Source: Gemmatimonadota bacterium (lineage in GTDB: Bacteria > Gemmatimonadota > Gemmatimonadetes > Gemmatimonadales > Gemmatimonadaceae). From it: DNA of 64,000 nucleotides. Shown here in pieces: positions 24,866 through 33,550 of this stretch. The notes beneath the pieces were generated by a model. That model searched no databases. It was not told where the DNA came from and saw only the letters and a list, made by a program, of their open reading frames with translations. The stretch covers positions 186,001-250,000 of the forward strand of contig JAQBQB010000022.1 of NCBI GenBank assembly GCA_028287235.1, in the 5' to 3' direction. How positions within the stretch are numbered: position 1 is the first letter of the stretch; each line of letters begins with the position of its first letter. A program made the translations under genes and the position numbers.

Positions 24866-26295
24866 CCGCTACGCGCGCCGAGCCGAGCTCGAAGAAGAAG
24901 ATTCGCACCGGAATCGCTATCGCGCCCACGGAGCTGTGCGCCGCCGACATCCGGCTCCGCGGCTCAGCTGAGCGCGCGTGGCGCACGGCGCTCGAACCCG
25001 GGCCCGCCGACGGCGGGAGCTGGCCATCGCTCGCGTCGGCGTTGAGCGATCTCGCACGATCGCTCGGCGCCACCGGTATCGCGGGCCGAACGCTTGCCGT
25101 GTCGCTCATGCCGCCGCTTACGGAGATGCGCCGGCTCGAGCTGCCGCCGCTGCGCGACGAGGAGTTGCAGCGGCTGTTGTCGCGCAACGCGTCGCGCTAC
25201 TTCGTGAACGCCCGCGGTCCGCAGATCGTGGGCGCGCTCGCCGCGGCGCGCCGTACGCGCGGTGCACCCGGCCCGGTGATTGCGGCGGCGGCATCGGCGC
25301 GACTCGTAGCGGCCATTCGGCAGGCGGCGCAACAGGCGGGGTGGGACGTCGAGGTCATTGCGCCCGCCGAGAGCGCGTGGGCGGCCGCCGCGCTTGCGCT
25401 CTGGCCGGCGTTCGCGCGACAGAATGCGTGGGCCGTGATCGCACATGTGGATCGCACCGACCTCCTTCAGTTGGAGAATGGCCGGCTGGTGGGAGTGCGG
25501 CGCTTTCGCGCCGGTGCCACCGACGCGCCGATGATCGCCGACACGGTGGGAGTCACGGCGCGCATCGGAGTTGCCGGCCCGGCAGCCGTGCGACGCGAGA
25601 TTAGCGCGGCATTGAGCGCGCTTGGCGTCACCGCGGCCGCTCCGAACGGGGAGTGGGCCGCGGTGTCTGAACGCGCCGACCTGCTCGCGGCGCATTTCGC
25701 GGGAAGCGAGGTGGGTCCTGTGCTTCGCGCCGACGACGCCGTGGTGCTCGATCGCCAGCGGGCGCGGAAGGCGACGTGGATCACCGCCGGCGTGGCCGCC
25801 GCGCTGCTCGTCGTCGCGGCGTTCATCGAGCTCTGGGGTGTGCATCGCCAACTGCGTCTCGTGCAGGACGAGCGCGCGCGACTACGCCCGCAGATCGCAT
25901 CGACGCTCGTGGGCCGCACGACGGTGGATGCCGCGTACCGCCATCTCACGACGCTCAACGCCATCGAGAGCGCCGCGCCGCAATGGTCGTCGATTCTCGC
26001 CACGCTCAGCGAAGCCGTTCCCGGCGATGCGCATCTCACCGCCGTGCGCGCGCGTGACGACTCAATCATCGTCGACGGGTTGGCCCAGCGGGCCGCGCGC
26101 GTCTTCGACGCGTTGGAGAGGACCAGCGTGCTGGTCGACGTGAAGGCGCCGGCGCCCGTGCGCCGCGAGCTGCAAGAGGACGGCACGGCGCTCGATCACT
26201 TCACGATCGCCGCGCGCGTGGCGCGTCCGACGGTGTCGCCGCCGCCCGCCACCACGCCCGCATCCGGGCCCGGCGCGCGGAGACCCGGGCAATGA
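24859..26295 (+). CDS. gspL: GspL-type assembly-platform protein (PilM/PilN-like fusion)
   Basis: The protein has 478 residues. Residues 1-300 look like the cytoplasmic actin-like GspL/PilM domain (TGIAIAPTELCAADIRL at the start; AVIAHVDRTDLLQLENGRLV in the middle). A single transmembrane segment follows near residue 310 (WITAGVAAALLVVAAFIELW), then a periplasmic PilN-like coiled and ferredoxin-like region. A Pro/Thr-rich tail ends the protein. GspL recruits GspE to the inner membrane. Sequence conservation in this family is low; the operon position and architecture carry the call. Confidence 0.82.
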   Translation: MVTATRAEPSSKKKIRTGIAIAPTELCAADIRLRGSAERAWRTALEPGPADGGSWPSLASALSDLARSLGATGIAGRTLAVSLMPPLTEMRRLELPPLRDEELQRLLSRNASRYFVNARGPQIVGALAAARRTRGAPGPVIAAAASARLVAAIRQAAQQAGWDVEVIAPAESAWAAAALALWPAFARQNAWAVIAHVDRTDLLQLENGRLVGVRRFRAGATDAPMIADTVGVTARIGVAGPAAVRREISAALSALGVTAAAPNGEWAAVSERADLLAAHFAGSEVGPVLRADDAVVLDRQRARKATWITAGVAAALLVVAAFIELWGVHRQLRLVQDERARLRPQIASTLVGRTTVDAAYRHLTTLNAIESAAPQWSSILATLSEAVPGDAHLTAVRARDDSIIVDGLAQRAARVFDALERTSVLVDVKAPAPVRRELQEDGTALDHFTIAARVARPTVSPPPATTPASGPGARRPGQ

Positions 26296-26930
26296 AGTGG
26301 AGCACGATGTCGCCGCGCGACCGGCGCGCCGTGGTGATCGGCGCGGTAGTGCTGCTGCCGGGGTTCCTGCTCATCTGGGGCGTGCGTCCGTATCAAGCAG
26401 CGCTCTCTGACGCGCGCGATCAGCTCGCGACCGAGCGGGCGACACTCGCGCGCGAGCGCGCGGCGGTGGCCACGGCACGACAGAATCCACAGCTCCAGCA
26501 CATCGCCGACTCCGCGATGCGCGATATGCGCCCGCGGCTCTTCGAGGGGAAGGACGACGTGATGGCGAGCGCCGAGCTCGCGTCGTACGTCGGCGACGTG
26601 GCGCGAAAGACTCGGGTGTGGCTGCAGGATGCCGGCACGCGTCCCGCGACTCCGGCGTCCGACGGCGTGCGAACGTTGCGCGTCGAGATTCGCGCCGAAT
26701 CGGACATGCTCGGCGCCATGATGTTTCTCCAAGCGCTCGAGCGCGGTCAGAAGCTCGTGCGCATCGACCGCCTCGATATCTCGCGCTCGCCTCGCGCCGA
26801 TGAGAAGGAAGCGGAAACGCTCTCGATCGCCGCGACGATCTCCGGCTTCGCGGTTGGCGATTCCATCGTGACGCCCGCGGCCCGGCCATCGGTTGCGTCG
26901 GCACCTGTGGCCTCGGCGGCACCGCGATGA
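26292..26930 (+). CDS. gspM: GspM/PilO-like assembly-platform protein
   Basis: The protein has 212 residues with one N-terminal transmembrane segment (AVVIGAVVLLPGFLLIWGV, about residues 14-32), then a coiled coil (ARDQLATERATLARERAAVA) and a small periplasmic alpha/beta domain. This is the layout of GspM and PilO, which pair with GspL/PilN. Starts with an ATGA overlap on gspL and ends with the same overlap on the next gene. Confidence 0.82.
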   Translation: MKWSTMSPRDRRAVVIGAVVLLPGFLLIWGVRPYQAALSDARDQLATERATLARERAAVATARQNPQLQHIADSAMRDMRPRLFEGKDDVMASAELASYVGDVARKTRVWLQDAGTRPATPASDGVRTLRVEIRAESDMLGAMMFLQALERGQKLVRIDRLDISRSPRADEKEAETLSIAATISGFAVGDSIVTPAARPSVASAPVASAAPR

Positions 26931-27436
26931 CGATGCGCGAATGGAGCAGGTCTCCGGGAATGCGCATCGCGCTCGGCGTGCTGGCCGCGGCGGCCGTCGT
27001 CACGCTTTGGACGCTCGTCCAGGCGTTCCGTGCCCAGCCCTTGCCGGACACGCTGCCGACGACCATCGCCAGCCTTCAGACGATACGTCGCGGAGTCGCC
27101 CACCCGCCGGCTGACATTCAGGCCGCAGTCGAGAATGATTTGTTCTCGTCGGACCGCACCGCGCCGTCCTCGCCGTACCGCATGCCCGGAGAGAGCGGTC
27201 CGGACGACAAACCGGCGGCGGCACAGCCGGATAAACCGATCGTGCTCGGAACGGCTGTCGCCACCGACGGCCGGCACTTCGCGACAGTTCAACTCGGTGA
27301 TGCACGTCCGACGCTCGTTCACGTCGGCGACAGGATCGGCGAGTGGGTCGTTCGCTCGATCGAGCGCGGCAAGATCGTGCTCGTGACCGCGGGCGGCACA
27401 CGCGTCGACATCACCGTGCCCAAGCCAGGAATCTGA
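26927..27436 (+). CDS. gspC: GspC-like inner-membrane connector
   Basis: The protein has 169 residues: one transmembrane segment (IALGVLAAAAVVTLWTLVQA, about residues 13-32), a proline-rich linker, then a homology-region domain (KPIVLGTAVATDGRHFATVQ and LVHVGDRIGEWVVRSIERGK). This domain in GspC/PilP contacts the secretin N0 domain. No PDZ domain is present, so the protein is short like PilP. The secretin gene follows directly (1-base gap). Confidence 0.84.
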   Translation: MTMREWSRSPGMRIALGVLAAAAVVTLWTLVQAFRAQPLPDTLPTTIASLQTIRRGVAHPPADIQAAVENDLFSSDRTAPSSPYRMPGESGPDDKPAAAQPDKPIVLGTAVATDGRHFATVQLGDARPTLVHVGDRIGEWVVRSIERGKIVLVTAGGTRVDITVPKPGI

Positions 27437-27437
27437 A

Positions 27438-29288
27438 ATGTCTATCGTTTCGCGATTGATCCTTCTGAGCATTACCGCCACCACGCTCGCGCGAGCGACA
27501 CAGGCGCAGCGGCCGGTTGGTGGAGCGCCGCCGCGCGTGCCGGCCGTTCCACCGAAGGTGCAGATGAAACAAGACACCACCAAGAAGACGCAGCAGCCCG
27601 CCGCGGCGGTGTCGCTCGACTTTCAGGACCAGGAGCTGCGCGTGGTGCTCGACGCGATCGCCGCCGCGGGCGATCTGAACGTGACGATGACGAACATTCC
27701 GTCGCAGCGGGTCACGTTGCATCTCGGACGACCGGTGCCGCGCGACGGCATGGTGGACGTTCTCAAGCAGGTCGCCGAGCAAAACGGCCTCAAGGTCACG
27801 CAGTCGGCGAACATCATTCAGATTGCCGGAACGCCGGTCGACAACGGGCGCGGCCAGCAGCAGACGCTCGCGCAGCAATTGTTGCAGCAGCAGCAACAGC
27901 AGAATCAACAGCAACAGATGCGGTTGTTCACGTATCGGCTGAAGCACGCGAGCGCGGTACAGCTCGCGCCGGTGTTGACCAACTTGTTCTCCGGCTTCAG
28001 CGGCGTGCGGAACATCGGTGGCACGTTCACCATTCCGAATGGCAACGGCGGCTTCACGACGATCACCAACCCCACGGTCGGCGGTCCGCCGAACAACATC
28101 ACGGTGAACACGCCGGGCCAGACGAACATTCCGACACCATTCGGCGGCGGCGCTGGTCGCGGGGGTGCCGGCGGTGCCGGCGGCGCCGGACGAGGCGGCG
28201 CGGCCAACCAGGCGAACCAGGTCGCAAACGCACTGCAGCAGGTGACGGGCGCCCTCTCCGGCCAGGCGGGCGACATCCGCATCATCGCCGAGGAGTCGAG
28301 CAACTCGTTGCTCATCCGCGCCACCGACGCCGACTTTGCGCTGGTGCAGCAGGTTCTCGGCAGCATCGATCTTCGGCCCCTTCAGGTACTGATCGAGGTG
28401 ACGATCGCCGAGGTGCAGCGGACGCACGATCTCGACCTGGGCGTGTCGGGCAATGTTCGACGGACATCGACGAGCGGACGGTCGATCGACACGCTGCTTG
28501 CGCCGGCAACCTCGAGCGCTCGCGACTTCATCGTGGCGCTCACCGGCGGGCACGGCACGATCAACTACAACATCGCCATCGCCGCGCTGCAGGAGCGGGG
28601 CGACGTGCGCGTGCTGTCGCTGCCGGTGATCATCGCGCAGAACAATCGGCAGGCCACGTTGAACGTGGGTTCGTCGCGGCCGTTCGTGCAGGTGTCGCAG
28701 ACGGTCGTCAATGATCCGACGGGCCGCGTGCAGACGGTGCAGTACATCGACGTCGGCACCGTGCTCACGATCACTCCGACGATCAACCCCGATGGCTACG
28801 TCAACCTTCAGGTGTCGCAGACCGACAACAGCGCCACGAACGAAGTGCAATTCGACGCGCCGATCATCAACAAACGCGAAGCGACCACGCAGATCTTCAT
28901 TCGCGACGGACAGACCACGGTGATCGGCGGTCTCGCGGGCAAGACGCACGCGTCCGATGTCTCTGGCATTCCCTTTCTCAGCCGCATTCCGCTCATCGGA
29001 CCGCTCCTCTTCGGCCGCACGACGCGCAACGAAGACACGAGCGAGCTGTTCCTCTTCCTCACGCCGCACATCATCTCGAGCGACGAGGACATCGACAAGC
29101 TTCGCCAAGCCGTGCAGAACGGCAGCGATCTGTTGAAGGACGTCGACATCGGACCGCGCATCGTTCCGAAGCCCGACACGCTGCGGATCAAGCCGGATAC
29201 CGCGAAGAAGCCGCCGACGGCGGCGGATTCGCTGACGACGCTCCGCCGCCGTCCGCCCGAGCCGCCCGCGGGTACGCCATGGCGGTAG
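27438..29288 (+). CDS. gspD: Type II secretion outer-membrane secretin GspD
   Basis: The protein has 616 residues with a signal peptide ending ARATQAQ. Order of domains: N0 near residues 55-130 (VSLDFQDQELRVVLDAIAAA), a Gln-rich spacer, N1 near 158-290 interrupted by a Gly/Ala-rich loop (GGGAGRGGAGGAGGAGRGG), N3 near 280-330 (IRIIAEESSNSLLIRATDAD), and the secretin beta-barrel to the end with VPFLSRIPLIG-like SGIPFLSRIPLIGPLLFG. The C-terminal tail (about 70 residues) is Pro/Lys-rich. The product forms the outer-membrane gate. The 3' end overlaps gspE by ten bases. Confidence 0.96.
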   Translation: MSIVSRLILLSITATTLARATQAQRPVGGAPPRVPAVPPKVQMKQDTTKKTQQPAAAVSLDFQDQELRVVLDAIAAAGDLNVTMTNIPSQRVTLHLGRPVPRDGMVDVLKQVAEQNGLKVTQSANIIQIAGTPVDNGRGQQQTLAQQLLQQQQQQNQQQQMRLFTYRLKHASAVQLAPVLTNLFSGFSGVRNIGGTFTIPNGNGGFTTITNPTVGGPPNNITVNTPGQTNIPTPFGGGAGRGGAGGAGGAGRGGAANQANQVANALQQVTGALSGQAGDIRIIAEESSNSLLIRATDADFALVQQVLGSIDLRPLQVLIEVTIAEVQRTHDLDLGVSGNVRRTSTSGRSIDTLLAPATSSARDFIVALTGGHGTINYNIAIAALQERGDVRVLSLPVIIAQNNRQATLNVGSSRPFVQVSQTVVNDPTGRVQTVQYIDVGTVLTITPTINPDGYVNLQVSQTDNSATNEVQFDAPIINKREATTQIFIRDGQTTVIGGLAGKTHASDVSGIPFLSRIPLIGPLLFGRTTRNEDTSELFLFLTPHIISSDEDIDKLRQAVQNGSDLLKDVDIGPRIVPKPDTLRIKPDTAKKPPTAADSLTTLRRRPPEPPAGTPWR

Positions 29289-30808
29289 CCGACCGTCCCG
29301 ACGCGCATCACTCGGCGAGCGAGCTGCTCGAGGTCGAGCGGCTGACCACGGCGCTCTCGGCCGACTGGCTCGAGCAGTACGGCGTGCTCCCCCTTCGACT
29401 CGAGGGCGACCTGCTCGTAGTCGGCACATGGATGGATCGAGTCGAGCCGCTGGCGCTCGACGACCTGCGGCTGCTTTTCGGCGCGCAGGTCTCGCTCGAG
29501 CGCTACTCCGATCATGATTTGCGCACGGCGATTCGGCGCGTCTATGCGCCCGAAGCCGCGACCGCCGAGGGTGTGATCGCCGGCATGACGAGCGAGATGC
29601 GGTCGGCCGACGCGGAAGAAATTCCGCTCGACGACCTGCTCCACCTCGCCAACGAAGCGCCGGTGGTGCGGCTCGTGAATCTCTTGTTGATCGAGGCGCT
29701 CGACTCCCGCGCGTCGGACGTGCACCTCGAGGGCTATCAGGACGGCCTTCGCGTGCGCTACCGCGTGGACGGCGTGCTGCAGAACGCGCCGTCGCCGCCG
29801 CCGCATCTCACCGCGGCGATCATCAGCCGGTTGAAGATCATGGCCGAGCTGGACATTGCCGAACGGCGGCTGCCGCAGGACGGGCGCATCCGCCTTCGTC
29901 TGCAGAACCGCCAAGTCGACGTGCGCGTCTCGACCGTGCCGACGCTGCGCGGCGAGAGCGTGGTGCTGCGTCTGCTCGACAAGGAGCGCGGGCGAATCTC
30001 GCTTGTCGAGCTCGGGATGGCGGCCGATACGCTCGAGCTCTTTACGGAAGTCGTATCGCGGCCCCACGGTATCGTGCTCGTGACGGGCCCGACCGGCTCC
30101 GGCAAGACGACGACGCTATACGCCGCGGTCGAGATGATTCGCACGGGGAAGGAGAAGATTCTCACCGTGGAAGATCCGGTGGAGTACGAGCTCGCCGGCG
30201 TTCCGCAGGTGCCCGTGAACGAAAAGGTTGGGATGACGTTCGCCGGCGCGCTGCGCGCACTGCTGCGTCAGGATCCCGACATCATCCTCGTCGGTGAGAT
30301 TCGCGACGCCGAGACGGCGCAGATCGCTACGCAAGCGGCGCTCACCGGCCACCTCGTGCTGTCCACGCTGCACACCAACGACTCGCCCACGGCGCTGACG
30401 CGTCTGCTGGATCTCGACGTCGCCGCATATCTCGTGGCAAGCACGGTGGACGCTGTGCTTGCGCAACGGCTGGTGCGCGTGATCTGCCCGAGCTGCAAGG
30501 TGGAAACGACGCCGGACAAGGCTGCGTACAGGCGAATCGATGTGGCGGGGCTCGGCTTGTCGCGCGTGTGGAAAGGGGCAGGATGCGAGGAGTGCCGCCA
30601 CACCGGGTATCGTGGGAGAACTGGGTTGTACGAGCTGCTGGTGATGGACAACGACTTACGGCTCGAGGTGCAGAAGCGGCGCGGATCGGAAGAGCTGCGG
30701 ACGATGGCGGTGGCGAAGGGAATGCGCACGCTGCTCGACGACGGCGTGCGCGCGGCGCGAGATGGGGTCACGACCATCGATGAGGTGTTGCGCGTCGCGC
30801 GGGCCTGA
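29279..30808 (+). CDS. gspE: Type II secretion ATPase GspE
   Basis: The protein has 509 residues. An N-terminal MshEN-like domain is followed by LLLIEALDSRASDVHLE, the Asp-box region. Walker A is GPTGSGKTTTLY near residue 272, Walker B/Asp box is DIILVGEIRDAETAQIA, and the His box is TGHLVLSTLHTNDS. A C-terminal zinc module is intact: CPSC and CEEC flank about 35 residues. The hexameric ATPase powers pseudopilus assembly from the cytoplasm. It is the last gene of the operon. Confidence 0.97.
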   Translation: MAVADRPDAHHSASELLEVERLTTALSADWLEQYGVLPLRLEGDLLVVGTWMDRVEPLALDDLRLLFGAQVSLERYSDHDLRTAIRRVYAPEAATAEGVIAGMTSEMRSADAEEIPLDDLLHLANEAPVVRLVNLLLIEALDSRASDVHLEGYQDGLRVRYRVDGVLQNAPSPPPHLTAAIISRLKIMAELDIAERRLPQDGRIRLRLQNRQVDVRVSTVPTLRGESVVLRLLDKERGRISLVELGMAADTLELFTEVVSRPHGIVLVTGPTGSGKTTTLYAAVEMIRTGKEKILTVEDPVEYELAGVPQVPVNEKVGMTFAGALRALLRQDPDIILVGEIRDAETAQIATQAALTGHLVLSTLHTNDSPTALTRLLDLDVAAYLVASTVDAVLAQRLVRVICPSCKVETTPDKAAYRRIDVAGLGLSRVWKGAGCEECRHTGYRGRTGLYELLVMDNDLRLEVQKRRGSEELRTMAVAKGMRTLLDDGVRAARDGVTTIDEVLRVARA

Positions 30809-30925
30809 GGCCGCTGTCACGCGAATTCGAGCGTTTGTCGCTTCGTTCGCACGGTGGTTGCTGCGTGCCGGTCGGAGCGCGTCGCGGTGACGGGCTCGGA
30901 CGCAACCGCAGAACGAGGTGAGCTC

Positions 30926-31357
30926 ATGTACCAGAAGACAATCATTACCGCCGCTGCGCTCGTGATCGCCGGCGCGGTCGGCGCTCGGGCGCAGACGGGT
31001 ACCGAGTGGTACACGCCGATGGGAACGACGTGCAACGGCGTCGACGTGAGCAAGGCGCGCGAGGTCAAGATCAAGACGAATCTCTATGACCCGAACACGA
31101 TGATCTCGCCCGACTCGGCCAAGGTCATCGCGCTGTGCGTCGTTCCGGGGCAGATCGGCTCAGGCGAGATGAACGTCGCCGACGGACGTACCGTGTACGC
31201 GATCGACATCATTCCCGACAAGAAGAAGACGCACGCCAAAGTGAACATCGACGCGCAGACGGGCGCGGTGCTGTCGTCCAAGCAGTTCGGCGGGCTGCGC
31301 GGTCTCGCCGGATGGGTCAAGGAGAGTGCCGATCACAAGAAAAACGTGAAGCCGTAG
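30926..31357 (+). CDS. Small secreted PepSY-like protein
   Basis: The protein has 143 residues from ATG 30926, preceded by GAGGTGAG. A signal peptide (MYQKTIITAAALVIAGAVGA, then RAQ) leads to a mature domain with two cysteines (TTCNGVD and VIALCVVPG). The C-terminal half, VYAIDIIPDKKKTHAKVNID followed by AQTGAVLSSKQFGG, is PepSY-like in pattern; PepSY domains are often linked to protease inhibition. Function unknown. It is 117 bases after gspE, probably with its own promoter, and converges with the YbjQ-type gene with a 3-base gap. Confidence 0.78.
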   Translation: MYQKTIITAAALVIAGAVGARAQTGTEWYTPMGTTCNGVDVSKAREVKIKTNLYDPNTMISPDSAKVIALCVVPGQIGSGEMNVADGRTVYAIDIIPDKKKTHAKVNIDAQTGAVLSSKQFGGLRGLAGWVKESADHKKNVKP

Positions 31358-31360
31358 GGA

Positions 31361-31735
31361 TCAGCGCGGGAGCGGTTCGGAGGAGCTTCGGAGCTGCGGC
31401 GCAACGCGCACGGCGGTGCCGTAGCACAGCACCTCCGACACGCCCTGCATGATCTCGGTGGCGTCGTACCGAACGGCGATCAGCGCGTTGCCGCCCAGCC
31501 CCGTCGCGTGCTCCACCGCTTTGGCGAACGCGTCGGCGCGGGTGCGCTCGCACAGCTCGGCGAGGAGAGAGATGTTCCCCCCGCGCACGGTTTGCAGCAC
31601 GGCCCCTAGCGATCCGAACAGCGATCGGGAGCGCACGACGATTCCGCGAACGATGCCGAAGGTCTGAACGACGTCGTACCCGTCGATCGAGTTCGCGGTG
31701 GTGGTGATGAAGTCGACGGCCGGTTGGCGGGGCAT
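31361..31735 (-). CDS. YbjQ/UPF0145-family protein
   Basis: The protein has 124 residues from MPRQPAVDF; ATG 31772-31774 would add 13 residues. The sequence matches the YbjQ fold family: TTTANSIDGYDVVQTFGIVR at the start, VVRSRSLFGSLGAVLQT, ALIAVRYDATEIMQGVSEVL and GTAVRV at the end. The family forms pentameric beta-barrel-like assemblies and is called putative heavy-metal binding, but its role is not established. Monocistronic; divergent from the D-aminoacylase gene. Confidence 0.87.
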   Translation of the reverse strand: MPRQPAVDFITTTANSIDGYDVVQTFGIVRGIVVRSRSLFGSLGAVLQTVRGGNISLLAELCERTRADAFAKAVEHATGLGGNALIAVRYDATEIMQGVSEVLCYGTAVRVAPQLRSSSEPLPR

Positions 31736-31846
31736 GGCGCAGCTCGCGATGATGGTGATCTCGAATGTGCCCATTCGAGGCCGGATTCGCCATGCCGTTG
31801 CGCTTGGCCCCCTCCCGCCAAAGCCAACCATGACGCATCGTTTGGC

Positions 31847-33397
31847 ATGCCAAAATTCTCCCTCGGTGCCGCAATCGCCGCCATTCTGGTGGCCTGTCCT
31901 CTCTACGCTCAACAACAGGTCGACATCCTCATTCGAGGAGGCACCATCGTCGACGGATCGGGTGGCCCCGCACGCGCCGGCGACGTCGGTATTCGTGGCG
32001 ATCGCATCACGTTCATCGGCAACGCCGCCACCAGCCGTGTTGCCGCCACCAAGACGATCAACGCGAAAGGACTGATCGTCGCGCCTGGATTCATCGATCC
32101 GCACACCCATACCGGTGGCGACCTCTCGAATGCGCAGCGGAAGTCGAACCTTCCGTACCTGATGCAGGGTGTGACGACCGTCATCACGAACAACGACGGC
32201 GGCGGTCCGGTCAACATCGGCGCGCAGCTCGCCGAATGGACGAACAACGGCATTGGCACCAATGCCGCCGTGTACATCGGGCAGGGCTCGGTGCGCGGCG
32301 CCGTGCTCGGAATGTCGGACGGCGCGCCGACCGCGGCCCAGCTCGACTCGATGCGCGCCATCGTCGCCCGCGGCATGGACCAAGGCGCCATCGGCATGTC
32401 GACGGGCCTGTACTACGCCCCTGGCAGCTACGCGCCGACCGAGGAAGTCATCGCGCTGGCGAAGGTGGCGGCCGGCAAGAACGGCATCTACGACTCGCAC
32501 ATTCGCGACGAGAGCTCCTATACGGTGGGCCTGATCGGCGCGATCAACGAGGTGATCCGCATCGGACGCGAAGCGCACATGCCGGTGCACGTCTCGCACA
32601 TCAAGGCGCTCGGCACCGACGTGTGGGGACAAAGCGATACCGTCATCGCGCTGATCAAGACGGCGCGGGCACAGGGCATCGACGTCACCGCGAGCCAATA
32701 CCCCTACACCGCGTCGGGCACGAGCGTCGGCGCGTCGCTGCTGCCGCGGTGGGCCGAGGCAGGCGGGCGCGACTCGTTGCGCGCGCGCGTGGCCGATCCC
32801 GCGACGCGGGCGCGGCTGGTGAGCGAGATGGCGAACAACATGCGCCGGCGCGGCGGCGCCGCGTCGCTGCTCATCACGAACACACGCGACTCCAGCATTC
32901 TGGGCAAACGGCTCGACGCGATCGCCAAGCAGCGCGGCGTGTCACCGATCGAGGCGGGGCTGCAGATCATCCTCGCCGGCGACGCCTCGGTCGCGTCGTT
33001 CAACATGAACGACAAGGACATCGAGAAGTTCATGAAGCAGGACTTCGTGTTCACCGACTCCGACGGCAGCGACGGCCACCCGCGCAAGTACGGCACGTTT
33101 CCGAAGCTGCTGCGTGAATACGTCTACACGAAGCACGTGCTCACGCTGCCACAGGCCGTGCGCCGCAGCAGCGCGTCGACGGCGAAGTTTCTCGGCTTCA
33201 AGGATCGTGGGTCGCTCGCCGTTGGATCGTACGCCGACGTGATCGCGTTCGATCCGGCCACGGTCGCCGATCGCTCGACGTACGAGCAGCCGACCCTTCT
33301 CGCCACGGGAATGAAGTACGTGCTCGTCAACGGCGTCGTCGCGATCGACGGCGGCACGTATACCGGTGCAACCGCGGGGAAAGTGCTACATCGGTGA
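31847..33397 (+). CDS. Secreted N-acyl-D-amino-acid deacylase / D-aminoacylase family amidohydrolase
   Basis: The protein has 516 residues from ATG 31847 with a signal peptide (MPKFSLGAAIAAILVACPLY, then AQ). It is an amidohydrolase of the D-aminoacylase type: APGFIDPHTHTGGD supplies the HxH metal ligands, HIRDE and HVSHIKALG give further ligands, and TDSDGSDGHPRKYGTFP carries the catalytic Asp region. The position of the Cys ligand found in classic D-aminoacylases (GNCG) reads TNNDGG here. It hydrolyses N-acyl-D-amino acids or related D-configured peptides outside the cytoplasm (family knowledge; substrate not shown). A second, diverged family member lies at 56276-57754. Confidence 0.9.
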   Translation: MPKFSLGAAIAAILVACPLYAQQQVDILIRGGTIVDGSGGPARAGDVGIRGDRITFIGNAATSRVAATKTINAKGLIVAPGFIDPHTHTGGDLSNAQRKSNLPYLMQGVTTVITNNDGGGPVNIGAQLAEWTNNGIGTNAAVYIGQGSVRGAVLGMSDGAPTAAQLDSMRAIVARGMDQGAIGMSTGLYYAPGSYAPTEEVIALAKVAAGKNGIYDSHIRDESSYTVGLIGAINEVIRIGREAHMPVHVSHIKALGTDVWGQSDTVIALIKTARAQGIDVTASQYPYTASGTSVGASLLPRWAEAGGRDSLRARVADPATRARLVSEMANNMRRRGGAASLLITNTRDSSILGKRLDAIAKQRGVSPIEAGLQIILAGDASVASFNMNDKDIEKFMKQDFVFTDSDGSDGHPRKYGTFPKLLREYVYTKHVLTLPQAVRRSSASTAKFLGFKDRGSLAVGSYADVIAFDPATVADRSTYEQPTLLATGMKYVLVNGVVAIDGGTYTGATAGKVLHR

Positions 33398-33441
33398 ACC
33401 AATTTTGTAACTAGCGGCGACACTCATCGCATCATATGTTC

Positions 33442-33474
33442 GCCGCGGCACTGACGCCCCAGTCATGCCGCGGC
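33442..33474 (+). terminator. Stem-loop after the D-aminoacylase gene
   Basis: GCCGCGGCA at 33442 pairs with TGCCGCGGC at 33466-33474. An inner TGAC/GTCA extends the stem past a bulge, leaving a GCCCCA loop. It starts 44 bases after the stop and is followed by GTTGTCGTT. It may be a terminator or a leader structure of the SusC gene. Confidence 0.5.
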
Positions 33475-33550
33475 GTTGTCGTTCCCATGCGAGTCATGTG
33501 AGCGCGACGCCTCCCGCCACCCGTCCGAGATCCCGCTGGAGGTTTCCGCT

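Noticed and set aside
27411-29429. 672-codon minus-strand frame opposite gspD
   Set aside because: Arg/Leu/His-rich shadow of an unmistakable secretin gene.
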